Source of the DNA: DASPHG01 sp035629775
Lineage (GTDB): Bacteria > Actinomycetota > Thermoleophilia > Solirubrobacterales > Thermoleophilaceae
Length of the DNA stretch: 64,000 nt
Direction: 5' to 3'
Assembly (NCBI GenBank): GCA_035629775.1
Contig: DASPHG010000045.1
Location: forward strand, 35,880 to 99,879
In this document: one piece after another, positions 8,804 through 16,738 of the stretch
Numbering within the stretch: position 1 is the first letter of the stretch
How the letters are laid out: each line of letters starts with the position of its first letter
Program-made: the position numbers and the translations under genes
Notes under the pieces: model-generated
Databases searched by the model: none
What the model saw: only the letters and a program-made list of their open reading frames with translations
What the model was told of the DNA's origin: nothing

Positions 8804-9226
8804 GTGGTTCGCCGTCTCGAGAATCTGCTGACCGAAGTGGTAGATACCTCCAGCCGACAGCTGGCGGCAGTCACCCTGTTCGTCGTGGATCGGGCGATCG
8901 CGACCGGCGTGGTCGAGCGAATCGCCGATCGCCTGCTCGCCGCGGGCACGCTCGAGCACACAATCGATCGCGTCTTCGACGACCGCCGCGTCGTCGATGA
9001 GACCGTCTCCCGCCTGCTCGAGAGCGAGGACCTGTGGCGGCTGGTCGACGCGATCGCTCAGAGCCCGGCGGTGACGGAAGCGATCGCGCGGCAGAGTGTC
9101 GGCTTCGCCGACCAGGTGGCCGGCGAGGTTCGGGCTCACGCCCGTAGGGCGGACGCGCGGCTGGAGCGGAGGGCGCGCAGCATCCTGCGGCGGCCGGATC
9201 CGCCGGCCTCGACCGCCCTGCCGTGA
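8804..9226 (+). CDS. Helical protein of unknown function, coupled to RDD gene
   Basis: 140 residues, no TM segment, mostly predicted amphipathic helices with repeated arrangements such as VVERIADRLLAAGTLEHTIDRVF. I do not recognise a named family. The start is GTG 8804, three bases after AGGAGGGAACCG, which is a strong ribosome site and decides the start. Its stop overlaps the GTG of the RDD gene (GTGA), so the two products are made together. The acidic/basic helical composition suggests a membrane-peripheral partner of the RDD protein; this is inference. Confidence 0.75.
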   Translation: MVRRLENLLTEVVDTSSRQLAAVTLFVVDRAIATGVVERIADRLLAAGTLEHTIDRVFDDRRVVDETVSRLLESEDLWRLVDAIAQSPAVTEAIARQSVGFADQVAGEVRAHARRADARLERRARSILRRPDPPASTALP

Positions 9227-9705
9227 ACCGTTACGAGGGTCTCGTGACGCGGAGCATCGCGTTCGCGATCGACGCAACCGTCATCAACGTCACGGCGATC
9301 GTGGTCGCGGGCGTCGTGGCGCTCGGGTTGTCGGTCCTGTCGCTCCCCGACTCGGTCGGTACGGTGCTGCTCGCCGTGGGCGGCGCACTGTTCGTGGCTT
9401 GGTGCATCGGCTACTTCGTGGTCTTCTGGTCGACCACCGGGCAGACGCCGGGCGACCGGCTGATGCGGATCCGCGTGTGCCTGGCGGACGGCCGTACCCT
9501 GAGCGCGGGGCGGGCGTTCCTGCGGCTGGTGTATCTGACCCTCGCGGCGATACCGCTGCTGGCCGGCTTCGTGCCGATCCTCTTCGACGACCGGCGTCGC
9601 GGCGTGCACGACATGCTCGCCGGCACGGTCGTCACGCCGGCGGCCGGACCGTCAGAGATCGCCGCGGTGGACGCCCTGCTGAGCGAGGCTCCTGTCGCGC
9701 GGTGA
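9223..9705 (+). CDS. RDD family membrane protein
   Basis: 160 residues. The N-terminus shows the RDD pattern, with Arg in LVTRSIAFAIDATVI (Arg and Asp of the first helix). The second helix is followed by WSTTGQTPGDRLMRIRV, and a later Asp-Asp occurs in PILFDDRRRGVHDMLAGTVV. All are hallmarks of the family. Three or four TM helices are present. Some RDD proteins act as Na+/H+ antiporters or as accessory membrane proteins; no specific activity is supported here. It is translationally coupled to the helical protein upstream. Its 3' end overlaps the convergent gene at 9652-9939 by 54 bases. Confidence 0.88.
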   Translation: MNRYEGLVTRSIAFAIDATVINVTAIVVAGVVALGLSVLSLPDSVGTVLLAVGGALFVAWCIGYFVVFWSTTGQTPGDRLMRIRVCLADGRTLSAGRAFLRLVYLTLAAIPLLAGFVPILFDDRRRGVHDMLAGTVVTPAAGPSEIAAVDALLSEAPVAR

Positions 9706-9939
9706 GCCGGCGCGGCCTGCCTGGGCGTCGACCAGCTCCCTCCGCGTCGGCTTGCGGAGCAGGAGGTAGAGGAGCATTCCCATGAACGGGAAGAGCAGGA
9801 CGATGATCGCCCAACCCGCCTTCGCCTGGCGGGTGAGATCTCGCCGGCGCAGCACGTCGACGACCCCCACCACCCAGATCACGAGCAGCGGCAGGAGGAT
9901 GAACACCCACTCGAACGCCGACGCGGCGAGCGGCGGCAT
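9652..9939 (-). CDS. PLDc_N two-TM small membrane protein
   Basis: 95 residues from ATG 9939, whose first base is shared with the TGA of the upstream gene (TGATG). There are two TM helices (about 10-28 and 42-62) with the PLDc_N signature RRRDLTRQAKAGWAIIVLLF. The C-terminal 30 residues are Arg-rich and lie in the stretch that overlaps the RDD gene on the other strand. It lacks the SHOCT module of its relative at 8256, but the protein translated just before it ends in one, so the two may interact. Confidence 0.82.
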   Translation of the reverse strand: MPPLAASAFEWVFILLPLLVIWVVGVVDVLRRRDLTRQAKAGWAIIVLLFPFMGMLLYLLLRKPTRRELVDAQAGRAGSPRDRSLAQQGVHRGDL

Positions 9940-11291
9940 CAGGGGTCCTCGGTCGCCGTCGGCTCCGACGGGTACCCGAGGACCTGGGCCTTCTCGCGCT
10001 CGAACTCGGGGGTGTCGAGCACGCCGCTCTCGTGCAGCCGCCCGAGTCGCTCGAGCGCCTCGAGCCGGTCCGCGGCGCCGGCCCCGTTGCCATTGGCGGT
10101 GTCGGCTACGGGTGTCTTCCTGCCGATCCGGTCCTTCAGGCCCACCAGGCGCTCGCGCATCCTCTCGCCGGCCTCCTCGAGGCTCGCCGACGGGAACTCG
10201 CGCGCGGTCTGACGGCGCAGGACCTCGAGGCCGAACGCCAGCAGAGCGACGAGGATGAGCGCCGGAATCACGCGTCGCGTGGCGGGCGTCGGACCCCAGG
10301 CCAGCAGCAGGAGGACGATTGCGCCGAGCGCGGCGTAGGCGACACGCCCCTCGCGCAGATACGGCGCGAGCGCGCGGCGTACCGCGGTCGCCGCGGGGCC
10401 CGGGCCCGCGACCCACGCGGCGCCCACGAGCACCACGCCGTACAGGATCGTCGCGGACGCCGCCTCGACGAGCAGGGAGGTCGCGATCGACCAGGTCGAC
10501 TCGACCGCCGGGCGAACGGCCTCGGTGGTGGCGAGCGCGTCGACGACCGCGTCACCCGCCAGCGAGCGCGCGACCAGCGCCGCGGCGCCGGCGAACAAGA
10601 GACCGAACCCGGAGGCTCTGAGTGCCTCTCGGCGCCAGCCCGTGGCAATCAGCACGGCGAGCGCGAGCAGGCCGAGCGCGAGCACCACGAGGACGATCGC
10701 CGCGGCCTTCAGCAGGTCGACGGCGTCCTGCGCCAGCTCGAGGTCGTCCGACTCCATCACGGTGATCTGCGCGGCGTCCTCGGGTAGCTGCTCCTCCGCC
10801 CGTTCGCCCACTCCGACCCGTTCCGCCGTCTGCCCAAGCAGGGCCTTCAGGTCGAGGGTCACGGCGCCGCCCTCGGTGGACACGACATCCCCGCCGCCTT
10901 CGACGACGTCGATGAGCCGTGTGTGCGCGCGCCGGTTCGCCTCCTCCCAGAGCGCCTGAGGGCGCGGTCGCTGGAGCAGCGCGTCGACACCGCGCACCGC
11001 GAGGTCCTTCAGCGCGCCGGCGGCAGGCCCCGCCAGCGGCTGTACCTGCGGCGGGAACGCTTCCTCGAGCTGGCCCTGTACGTCGACGTTCGCGTAGAGC
11101 TGGTCGATCAGGAACACCGCGGTCTGCCCGCGGATCGCGTCGTCCTCCAGGAGCTCGCTGCTCGTCTCGGTCCAGTTGTCGGTATCGAGCAGCTGGCGGT
11201 TCGCCCACAGCGCGAAGATGGCGACCACGGCCAGCAGCGAGCCGATCGTGATCAGGACAAGCGGCAGGCGCCGCCTACGCCGAGTGGGCAT
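9939..11291 (-). CDS. Multi-TM membrane protein with large extracellular loop and C-terminal SHOCT module
   Basis: 450 residues from ATG 11291. A single TM near the N-terminus (about 12-33) is followed by a roughly 190-residue outward-facing domain containing VSTEGGAVTLDLKALL. Four to five more TM segments follow between 205 and 360. The C-terminus has a cytosolic SHOCT pair (LGRLHESGVLDTPEFEREKAQVL). The layout resembles actinobacterial integral membrane proteins of unknown role. The start has no strong Shine-Dalgarno site. It shares TGATG with the downstream PLDc_N gene. It is divergent from the HdeD-family gene, so the 11292-11338 stretch probably holds both promoters. Confidence 0.85.
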   Translation of the reverse strand: MPTRRRRRLPLVLITIGSLLAVVAIFALWANRQLLDTDNWTETSSELLEDDAIRGQTAVFLIDQLYANVDVQGQLEEAFPPQVQPLAGPAAGALKDLAVRGVDALLQRPRPQALWEEANRRAHTRLIDVVEGGGDVVSTEGGAVTLDLKALLGQTAERVGVGERAEEQLPEDAAQITVMESDDLELAQDAVDLLKAAAIVLVVLALGLLALAVLIATGWRREALRASGFGLLFAGAAALVARSLAGDAVVDALATTEAVRPAVESTWSIATSLLVEAASATILYGVVLVGAAWVAGPGPAATAVRRALAPYLREGRVAYAALGAIVLLLLAWGPTPATRRVIPALILVALLAFGLEVLRRQTAREFPSASLEEAGERMRERLVGLKDRIGRKTPVADTANGNGAGAADRLEALERLGRLHESGVLDTPEFEREKAQVLGYPSEPTATEDP

Positions 11292-11338
11292 GCCGATACC
11301 CAATCGGCGCCCCCCGCCCCTGACAATGGCGCGCGCCA

Positions 11339-12049
11339 GTGTCCTCCCTGATGCAAGCCCCCCTCCGGGAGTGGGGCGCACGCCCTTGTCGGCGACGCTC
11401 GTCGCGGCGAGCCTGCGCTCAGTTGAGCGCGCCCTCGCAACAGCCCGATTCATCAGCCTCCCCGGAGTGGCGGACCGAGCCGCCGCCCGGAGGCTGGGAG
11501 GCGGCGCCGTCAGGCGGTGAGCGCGTCCCGAACAAAAAGGCGCTGATCATCGCCGGCGCTCTCGCGACCGCGGCCGGCATCGGGTCGATCCTCGTCCCCG
11601 CGGTCGCATCCGTAGGCACGGCGGTCTTCGTGGGCTGCGGCCTCTTGGTCGTGGCGCTCGCCAGCGCGCTGGCCGCGATCTTCGGCGCGCATGGCTTCGG
11701 TCCGCGGCTCCTACGTGGGCTGGTGGCGCTCATCGCGTTCGCGGTGGGCCTCTACCTGCTCGTCTCGCCGCTCGAGGGCACCTTCACGTTGACCGTGATG
11801 CTGGTCATCTGGTTCGTCGCAACCGGCGTCGTCCGGATCGCCGTGGGCATACGCGAGATCGGGAAGCCGGAGGCTGGCTACACGATCCTCGCCGGCGCGG
11901 TCTCGCTCGTGCTCGGGCTCCTGATCGCCGTCGAGCTGCCCAGCTCCGCCGACTGGGCGATCGGCCTGCTGGTCGGGATCGACTTCCTCATCTACGGGCT
12001 CCTCTGCTTCGCGCAGGCCTTCCTCGGCCGCGACGCAGCGTCCGCATGA
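11339..12049 (+). CDS. HdeD/DUF308 family membrane protein
   Basis: Up to 236 residues. The C-terminal 170 form six TM helices in the repeated two-helix pattern of DUF308/HdeD (for example GLVALIAFAVGLYLLVSPLEG and TILAGAVSLVLGLLIAVELP). HdeD is linked to acid and envelope stress in enterobacteria; here that role is only inferred. The N-terminal 60 residues are Pro/Ser-rich and of low complexity. The start is unsettled: GTG 11339, ATG 11351 and TTG 11423 are in frame and none has a clear ribosome site. Confidence 0.82.
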   Translation: MSSLMQAPLREWGARPCRRRSSRRACAQLSAPSQQPDSSASPEWRTEPPPGGWEAAPSGGERVPNKKALIIAGALATAAGIGSILVPAVASVGTAVFVGCGLLVVALASALAAIFGAHGFGPRLLRGLVALIAFAVGLYLLVSPLEGTFTLTVMLVIWFVATGVVRIAVGIREIGKPEAGYTILAGAVSLVLGLLIAVELPSSADWAIGLLVGIDFLIYGLLCFAQAFLGRDAASA

Positions 12050-12152
12050 ACGGTGTTGCGCGCTACACCCGCGGACGGGGGCGCGCTTGTTTGCGGTGTT
12101 GAGTCCGGACTGAAACGCTCGTGGTCCCCCCGAAAGATGGAGGTAGCAGGCA

Positions 12153-12677
12153 ATGGCCGATATCGGCCCGGTTCAGATGCTCGTGGTGGCTTTCGACTCC
12201 GATGCGAAGTTCGAGGGCAAGGTGATCGAGCAGCTCTCGGCACTCGAGAGCGAGAGCACGATTCGCATCCTCGACCTGCTCTTCGCGATGAAGGACGAGA
12301 ACGGCGAGCTCGTGGCGCTCGACTACCAGTCCGAGTCGCTCGGGGCGATCGCCGGCGCGCTGCTCGGCTTCGAGTTCGAGGGTGACGAGACCCCGGGAGA
12401 GACCACGGGCACGACCGATCACGCCTTCGGGCTCACGCAGGCGGACATCGAGGAGGTCGGGAACTCCCTCGAGCCGAAGCAGGCCGCGGCCTTCCTGCTC
12501 ATCGAGCACGTCTGGGCGCGGGACCTGAAGCGCGCGATCCGCGAGACGGGCGGGGTCCCCGTCGCGGAGGGCTTCCTGACCCCCGAGGCGGTCCGGGCGG
12601 TCGAGCCGGAGCTGGCCGCGATGGCCGATGCAATGCAAGAACTCGAACGTGAGCAGGCGGCCTCCGTAGGCGCCTAG
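12153..12677 (+). CDS. DUF6325/DUF1269-like soluble protein
   Basis: 174 residues without TM segments. The opening GPVQMLVVAFDSDAKFEGKVIEQL matches the first strand-helix unit of the DUF1269/DUF6325 group. Gly and acidic residues replace the hydrophobic hairpin of the relative at 1900, and the C-terminal half carries AAFLLIEHVWARDLKRAIRE. The function is not established. GGAGGTAG six bases before the ATG supports the start. The next gene (SHOCT) follows after 13 bases, indicating an operon. Confidence 0.85.
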   Translation: MADIGPVQMLVVAFDSDAKFEGKVIEQLSALESESTIRILDLLFAMKDENGELVALDYQSESLGAIAGALLGFEFEGDETPGETTGTTDHAFGLTQADIEEVGNSLEPKQAAAFLLIEHVWARDLKRAIRETGGVPVAEGFLTPEAVRAVEPELAAMADAMQELEREQAASVGA

Positions 12678-12690
12678 GAAAGGAACGAAG

Positions 12691-12969
12691 ATGCCGGGAC
12701 TTCTCGCAGCACGCGCCGCCACCCGGATGGGTGCGCGGCAGCAGTACCGGACGATGGCCCGCATGCAGCGGCGGCGCACGTCCATGGAGAGCAAGATGGG
12801 CATGCGCCAGGACTTCCAGCCGGCCGGCGAGGAGGAGGAGTACGTAGAGGCCCCGCCCGCGCAGGCCGACTACACGGCCGAGCTCGAACGGCTGGCGGAA
12901 CTACGCGACAAGGGGGTCATCACGGCCGAGGAGTTCGACGCGAAGAAGCACCAGCTACTCGGTCTCTGA
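12691..12969 (+). CDS. SHOCT domain protein
   Basis: 92 residues. The N-terminal 45 are Arg/Met/Gln-rich, then an acidic linker (GEEEEYVEAPP) leads to a SHOCT helix pair at the C-terminus: LERLAELRDKGVITAEEFDAKK. GGAAAGGAACG precedes the ATG. It lies in an operon with the DUF6325 gene, a pairing common in actinobacteria. The small size and the SHOCT module suggest an adaptor role. The end overlaps the convergent hydrolase gene by 15 bases. Confidence 0.85.
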   Translation: MPGLLAARAATRMGARQQYRTMARMQRRRTSMESKMGMRQDFQPAGEEEEYVEAPPAQADYTAELERLAELRDKGVITAEEFDAKKHQLLGL

Positions 12970-13731
12970 GGAGGCGAGCGCCGACTCGATCGAGGTGCTG
13001 GCGCCCGGCGCGAGGACACGCACGTCGATCCACGGCGCCAGCGTCTCGGTGACGCGCTCGAATGCGCGCGCCGGTTTGCTCGGATCGCCCCGCCATTTGA
13101 CGGTCGGGGATGCGTAGGTGCCCCAGTGAATCGGGATGGCGACGCGTGGCTCGAGCAGGGTGGTCGCGCGCGCGGCGTCGAACGGGTCCATATGGCCGGG
13201 ACCGAGACGCGGTCCCCAGCCCCAGATCGGAAGCAGAGCGAGGTCCAGCTTGTCGGCGAAGCGCTCCATGCCGTCGAAGATCTCGGTATCGCCCGCGAAG
13301 AAGGTCCGGTGGGCCCCTTGCACCAGGTACCCGAGGGCGGCACTCGCCGCTGACCACGGCAGGCGGCGACCGTCGTGCGACGCCGCCGTGCCGAGCACCT
13401 CGAGCGCCCCTATGCGCACCCTGTCGTCCGGTCGCACCTCGGTGACCTCCGGGACGCCCGCCCGCTTCAACAGCGAGCCGTATCCCTCGGGTACGAGCAC
13501 CCGGCGAGGGGCAAGCAGTCTCAGCGACGGCAGGTCGAGATGGTCGTGGTGAGCGTGCGAGATGAGAACGGCGTCGGGCTCCCGGAGATCGTCGAGCGCG
13601 GGCGGCGGAACGATGCGCTTCAAATGCGCGACGCGGGGCCGCAGGACGGGGTCGGTGATCAGGCGCGTGCCGCCCTCCTCGATCTGGATCGTGGCGTGCC
13701 CGATGTAGGTGATCCGCGTCACTGGGGCCAT
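12955..13731 (-). CDS. Metallo-beta-lactamase-fold hydrolase (UlaG/RomA-like)
   Basis: 258 residues from ATG 13731. The metal-binding motif HAHHDHLD is at about residues 60-67, preceded by TYIGHATIQIEEGG (the first strand with the GHA motif of UlaG-like enzymes). Later metal ligands lie in GTAASHDG, FFAGDTEIF and PIHWGTYASP. The overall order matches the L-ascorbate-6-phosphate lactonase/NAPE-PLD-like MBL group, so phosphodiester or lactone hydrolysis is plausible; the substrate is unknown. A GTG three codons in is an alternative start. It converges with the SHOCT gene. Confidence 0.88.
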   Translation of the reverse strand: MAPVTRITYIGHATIQIEEGGTRLITDPVLRPRVAHLKRIVPPPALDDLREPDAVLISHAHHDHLDLPSLRLLAPRRVLVPEGYGSLLKRAGVPEVTEVRPDDRVRIGALEVLGTAASHDGRRLPWSAASAALGYLVQGAHRTFFAGDTEIFDGMERFADKLDLALLPIWGWGPRLGPGHMDPFDAARATTLLEPRVAIPIHWGTYASPTVKWRGDPSKPARAFERVTETLAPWIDVRVLAPGASTSIESALASSETE

Positions 13732-13860
13732 CAGCGTCCCGCTTGGGCGGGCGCGGCGCAATCGTGTATGCCGCCTGCGTCCACACTGGCCCACACAACG
13801 GGGGCTGGGGGGCTGACACCGTTGCTCGGACGGGCTCCGGCGTGGGAACCTGAGGGCGAG

Positions 13861-14265
13861 ATGGCCGAGCCGGAACACGCAATGGACGCTCGCGGCGGTG
13901 GCTGGCTGGTCTTCGCCGGGGTGATGTTCATGCTGGCGGCCGGCTTCAACACGATCTACGGCATCGCGGCACTCGTCAACGACGACTACTTCGCCGCCGA
14001 CGAGCTGCTCTTCGGCGACCTCTCGACGTGGGGAATCCTGTACCTGGTCGCAGCTGCAGTCCAGGCCGGCGTCACCCTTCTCCTGTTCACCGAGAACAAC
14101 GCCGGCGCAATCGCGGGCGTCTGCGTCGCGATGCTCAACGGCACGCTCGCCCTGCTCACGATCGGCGCCTACCCGCTGTGGTCGGTGGCGATCCTGGTGG
14201 TGGACGGGCTCATCATCTACGGCCTCACGGTCTACGGGTTCGACCGGCGCCCTAAGGCGACCTGA
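13861..14265 (+). CDS. DUF7144 family four-TM membrane protein (copy 2)
   Basis: 134 residues with four hydrophobic segments. It is closely related to the copy at 583-972: NDDYFAADELLFGDLS is identical and the ends (IIYGLTVYGF versus IIYGLTVYGL) nearly so. The two therefore probably arose by a recent duplication. ATG 13861 is weakly supported by GAGGGCGAG; ATG 13882 is an alternative. The function is unknown. The next plus-strand gene is a third, more distant member. Confidence 0.85.
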   Translation: MAEPEHAMDARGGGWLVFAGVMFMLAAGFNTIYGIAALVNDDYFAADELLFGDLSTWGILYLVAAAVQAGVTLLLFTENNAGAIAGVCVAMLNGTLALLTIGAYPLWSVAILVVDGLIIYGLTVYGFDRRPKAT

Positions 14266-14382
14266 CGCCCCTTTGGGGGATTCGTGTCGGCCACCCCGAA
14301 CTTCACAGGCAAGCATCATTGAGCGCCGAGCGCCCCGTGGCGAGACTCGCTCTTGAGGTCCAACGAGACTGGAGGAAGCGAT

Positions 14383-14790
14383 ATGGCAACTGCCGACTAC
14401 ACGTCCCCTGATCGCTCGGATGGAGCCGGTTGGCTCACGTTCGCGGGAATCATGGTGACCATCGTCGGGATCCTGAACATCATCTGGGGCATCGCGGCGA
14501 TCGACAAGGCGAGTTTCTTCATCGAGGACACGCGCTTCATCGTCGAAGACCTGAAGACCTGGGGGTGGGTCGTCCTCATAGTCGGCGTCATCCAGATCTT
14601 CGCCGCGTTCTCGATCTGGAGCGGCGGCCAGTTCGGCCGCTGGATTGGGATCGTCGGCGCGAGCCTCAGCGCCCTCAGCGCGATGATGTCGATCCCGGGG
14701 TTCCCGCTGTGGTCGCTCGCGGTCCTCGGCATGAGCGTGCTGATCCTCTACGGCCTCGTCGTGTACGGCGGCCAGCACAAGACAGCCTGA
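14383..14790 (+). CDS. DUF7144 family four-TM membrane protein (copy 3)
   Basis: 135 residues, four TM segments. The family pattern is retained (GWLTFAGIMVTIVGILNIIWG in TM1, LILYGLVVYG at the end), but the loop after TM1 differs: ASFFIEDTRFIVEDLKTWG replaces the NDDYFAADELL segment. ATG 14383 follows GGAGG at 7 bases, which excludes the in-frame ATG 30 bases upstream. A hairpin at 14815 probably ends the transcript. Confidence 0.85.
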   Translation: MATADYTSPDRSDGAGWLTFAGIMVTIVGILNIIWGIAAIDKASFFIEDTRFIVEDLKTWGWVVLIVGVIQIFAAFSIWSGGQFGRWIGIVGASLSALSAMMSIPGFPLWSLAVLGMSVLILYGLVVYGGQHKTA

Positions 14791-14814
14791 GTTCCGGCCG
14801 ATAGTCAGGAGATA

Positions 14815-14838
14815 CCGCGGGCGAGCGTCGCCCGCGGT
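14815..14838 (+). terminator. Hairpin after DUF7144 copy 3
   Basis: A perfect 10-bp GC-rich stem (CCGCGGGCGA / TCGCCCGCGG) with a 3-base loop, followed by TCTTCCT. The T content after the stem is modest, so it may act as a weak intrinsic terminator or a 3'-end stabiliser. Confidence 0.6.
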
Positions 14839-14863
14839 CTTCCTGAGGAGTAGTTTCCAGGCC

Positions 14864-16738
14864 GTGCGCGGGAGGTGCTTCGCCGGCTGTGGTGCCTTTG
14901 TGGCAATCGCCGTGGCAATGCTCGGCGGGGCCGAGGCGCAGGCGAAGTCACCGGCGAACTGCGGTCCGGACGACCGACCGGAGACCGCGCTGCAGGGTCA
15001 GGTGCCGATGACGGACCGGGCCAGCGGGCGCTCGGTCGAGGGGTACACGTGCAATCTCGCCGAGGTCGGGTTCATGCCGAGCTCCTCGTTCGCGAACTTC
15101 GACACCTATGAGAACTGCGCCTACTACAGCGACACGATCGGCGCGGTCAACGCCGAGGGCGGCACGGTGGTCGTCGACGTCTCCGATCCCGCCAACCCGG
15201 TCCAGACCGCCTATCTGACCGAGCGCGCGACCGCCAACGCCGGCGAGTCGCTCCGGGTCCACCGCGAGCGGGGGCTGCTCGTCGCCGACCGCTACTACCT
15301 CGCTCCCGGCATCAGCAATCCCGACGATCCGGATGCGAACCGCTCGCTCGCCATCTACGACATCTCGAAGGACTGCCGAAAGCCGAAGCTGCTCGCAGAC
15401 GTGGTCATGCCGTCGGCGATCGGCCACGAGGGCTGCTTCCAGGCCGACGGGATGGTCTATTACATGGCGAGCACCGACAACATCACGCCGATCGACATCT
15501 CCGATCCGCGTAATCCCAAGCAGCTCTCAGAGCCACAGGACCTCGGGATCCACGGCTGCTCGACCAGCGAGGACGGGACGCGCGCGTACCTGGCGGACAT
15601 CGGCACCGGGGCGCTCCTCGTCGCCGACACGAGCGAGGTCCAGGCGCGCAAGGAGAACGCCGAGATCAAGGTGATCGGGACGCTGCCGACACCGGGCAAC
15701 GCCGGCCAGCAGTCGACGATCCCGATCTTCTACGACGGCCGGCCGTACATCTTCAACTTCGCCGAGTACGCCGAGCTCGCCCGCCCGTGTACCTCGCGAC
15801 CCGATCGCGAGACGAACTTCGGCTACCCGATGATCGTCGACATCGCCGACGAGCGGAACCCGAAGGTCGTCTCGAAGATCTTCAACGAGGTGACGCTGCC
15901 TGAGAACTGCGCCGCGGTCGCCGGCGACTCGGCCGCGTTCCCGTCGAACGGGTTGACGAAGGGCGACATCTTCGGGCTGGTCGGCTCGCGCGTCTTCCTC
16001 TACGACTCGCACTACTGCTCGACGGACCGCACGCACGACCCGACGATCGCCGCGTGCGCCAGCTTCGGGTCGGGCATCCGCGTCTACGACATCCGCAACC
16101 CGCGGGCGCCCACGGAGATCGCCTACTTCAATCCGGGCACGACTGATTCGCCGGCCGGCGCCATCGCCAACGCGACCGTCGCGCGACCGGTCATCCGCAG
16201 CGACCTGCGCCAGATCTGGTTCGCCGACATCGCGAAGGGCTTCTACACCGTTCAGTTCCGCGAGGGGGTGTGGCCCTTCCCGAAGCAGGATCCGTGCCCG
16301 CACGCGGATCCCTATCTGCGCCAGTACGACCTCACTTACCGGACCTGCCGCCGGGAGCGCAGGGCGGCCATCCGGCTGCCCGGCGCCGAGAGCTGCAACA
16401 CGCGCCGCTCGGTCACGGTCCGCCTGCGGCATCCGAAGCGCGGCCGGATCACGCGTGCGGTGGTGCGGGTGCGCGGCGAGCGCGTCAAGGTCATGCGCGG
16501 CAAGCGCGTGCGGAAGCGGTTCACCGTCCGCGGCCTGCCGAAGTCGGGTCGGTACCGCGTACGCGTGATCGCCCGGACGTCGTCCGGCAGGCGTGTCGTC
16601 AAGTCGCGCCGCTACCGGGCGTGCGTCCCCAAGCTGCGCCGGAAGGGGCAGAGCGCATCGCAGCCGGCGGTGCTCTATCGGGTCGGTGTCGACGCCGAGC
16701 ACCTGCCGTACTACTGCCGCGTGCTCGCCCGCGACTGA
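14864..16738 (+). CDS. Secreted LVIVD-repeat protein with Arg-rich C-terminal domain
   Basis: 624 residues from GTG 14864 (AGGAG 13 bases upstream). There is a signal peptide of about 27 residues. The body has repeated units ending in the form VVVDVSDPANPVQTAYL, LAIYDISKDCRKPKLL, ITPIDISDPRNPKQL and IRVYDIRNPRAPTEIAYF, the LVIVD-type beta-propeller blade. Paired Cys residues in several blades suggest disulfides outside the cell. The last 150 residues are Arg/Val-rich beta-sheet-like. A similar tail is also found on the penicillin acylase and ceramidase-like proteins of this window. The role is unknown. It is tandem with a second LVIVD protein. Confidence 0.82.
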   Translation: MRGRCFAGCGAFVAIAVAMLGGAEAQAKSPANCGPDDRPETALQGQVPMTDRASGRSVEGYTCNLAEVGFMPSSSFANFDTYENCAYYSDTIGAVNAEGGTVVVDVSDPANPVQTAYLTERATANAGESLRVHRERGLLVADRYYLAPGISNPDDPDANRSLAIYDISKDCRKPKLLADVVMPSAIGHEGCFQADGMVYYMASTDNITPIDISDPRNPKQLSEPQDLGIHGCSTSEDGTRAYLADIGTGALLVADTSEVQARKENAEIKVIGTLPTPGNAGQQSTIPIFYDGRPYIFNFAEYAELARPCTSRPDRETNFGYPMIVDIADERNPKVVSKIFNEVTLPENCAAVAGDSAAFPSNGLTKGDIFGLVGSRVFLYDSHYCSTDRTHDPTIAACASFGSGIRVYDIRNPRAPTEIAYFNPGTTDSPAGAIANATVARPVIRSDLRQIWFADIAKGFYTVQFREGVWPFPKQDPCPHADPYLRQYDLTYRTCRRERRAAIRLPGAESCNTRRSVTVRLRHPKRGRITRAVVRVRGERVKVMRGKRVRKRFTVRGLPKSGRYRVRVIARTSSGRRVVKSRRYRACVPKLRRKGQSASQPAVLYRVGVDAEHLPYYCRVLARD

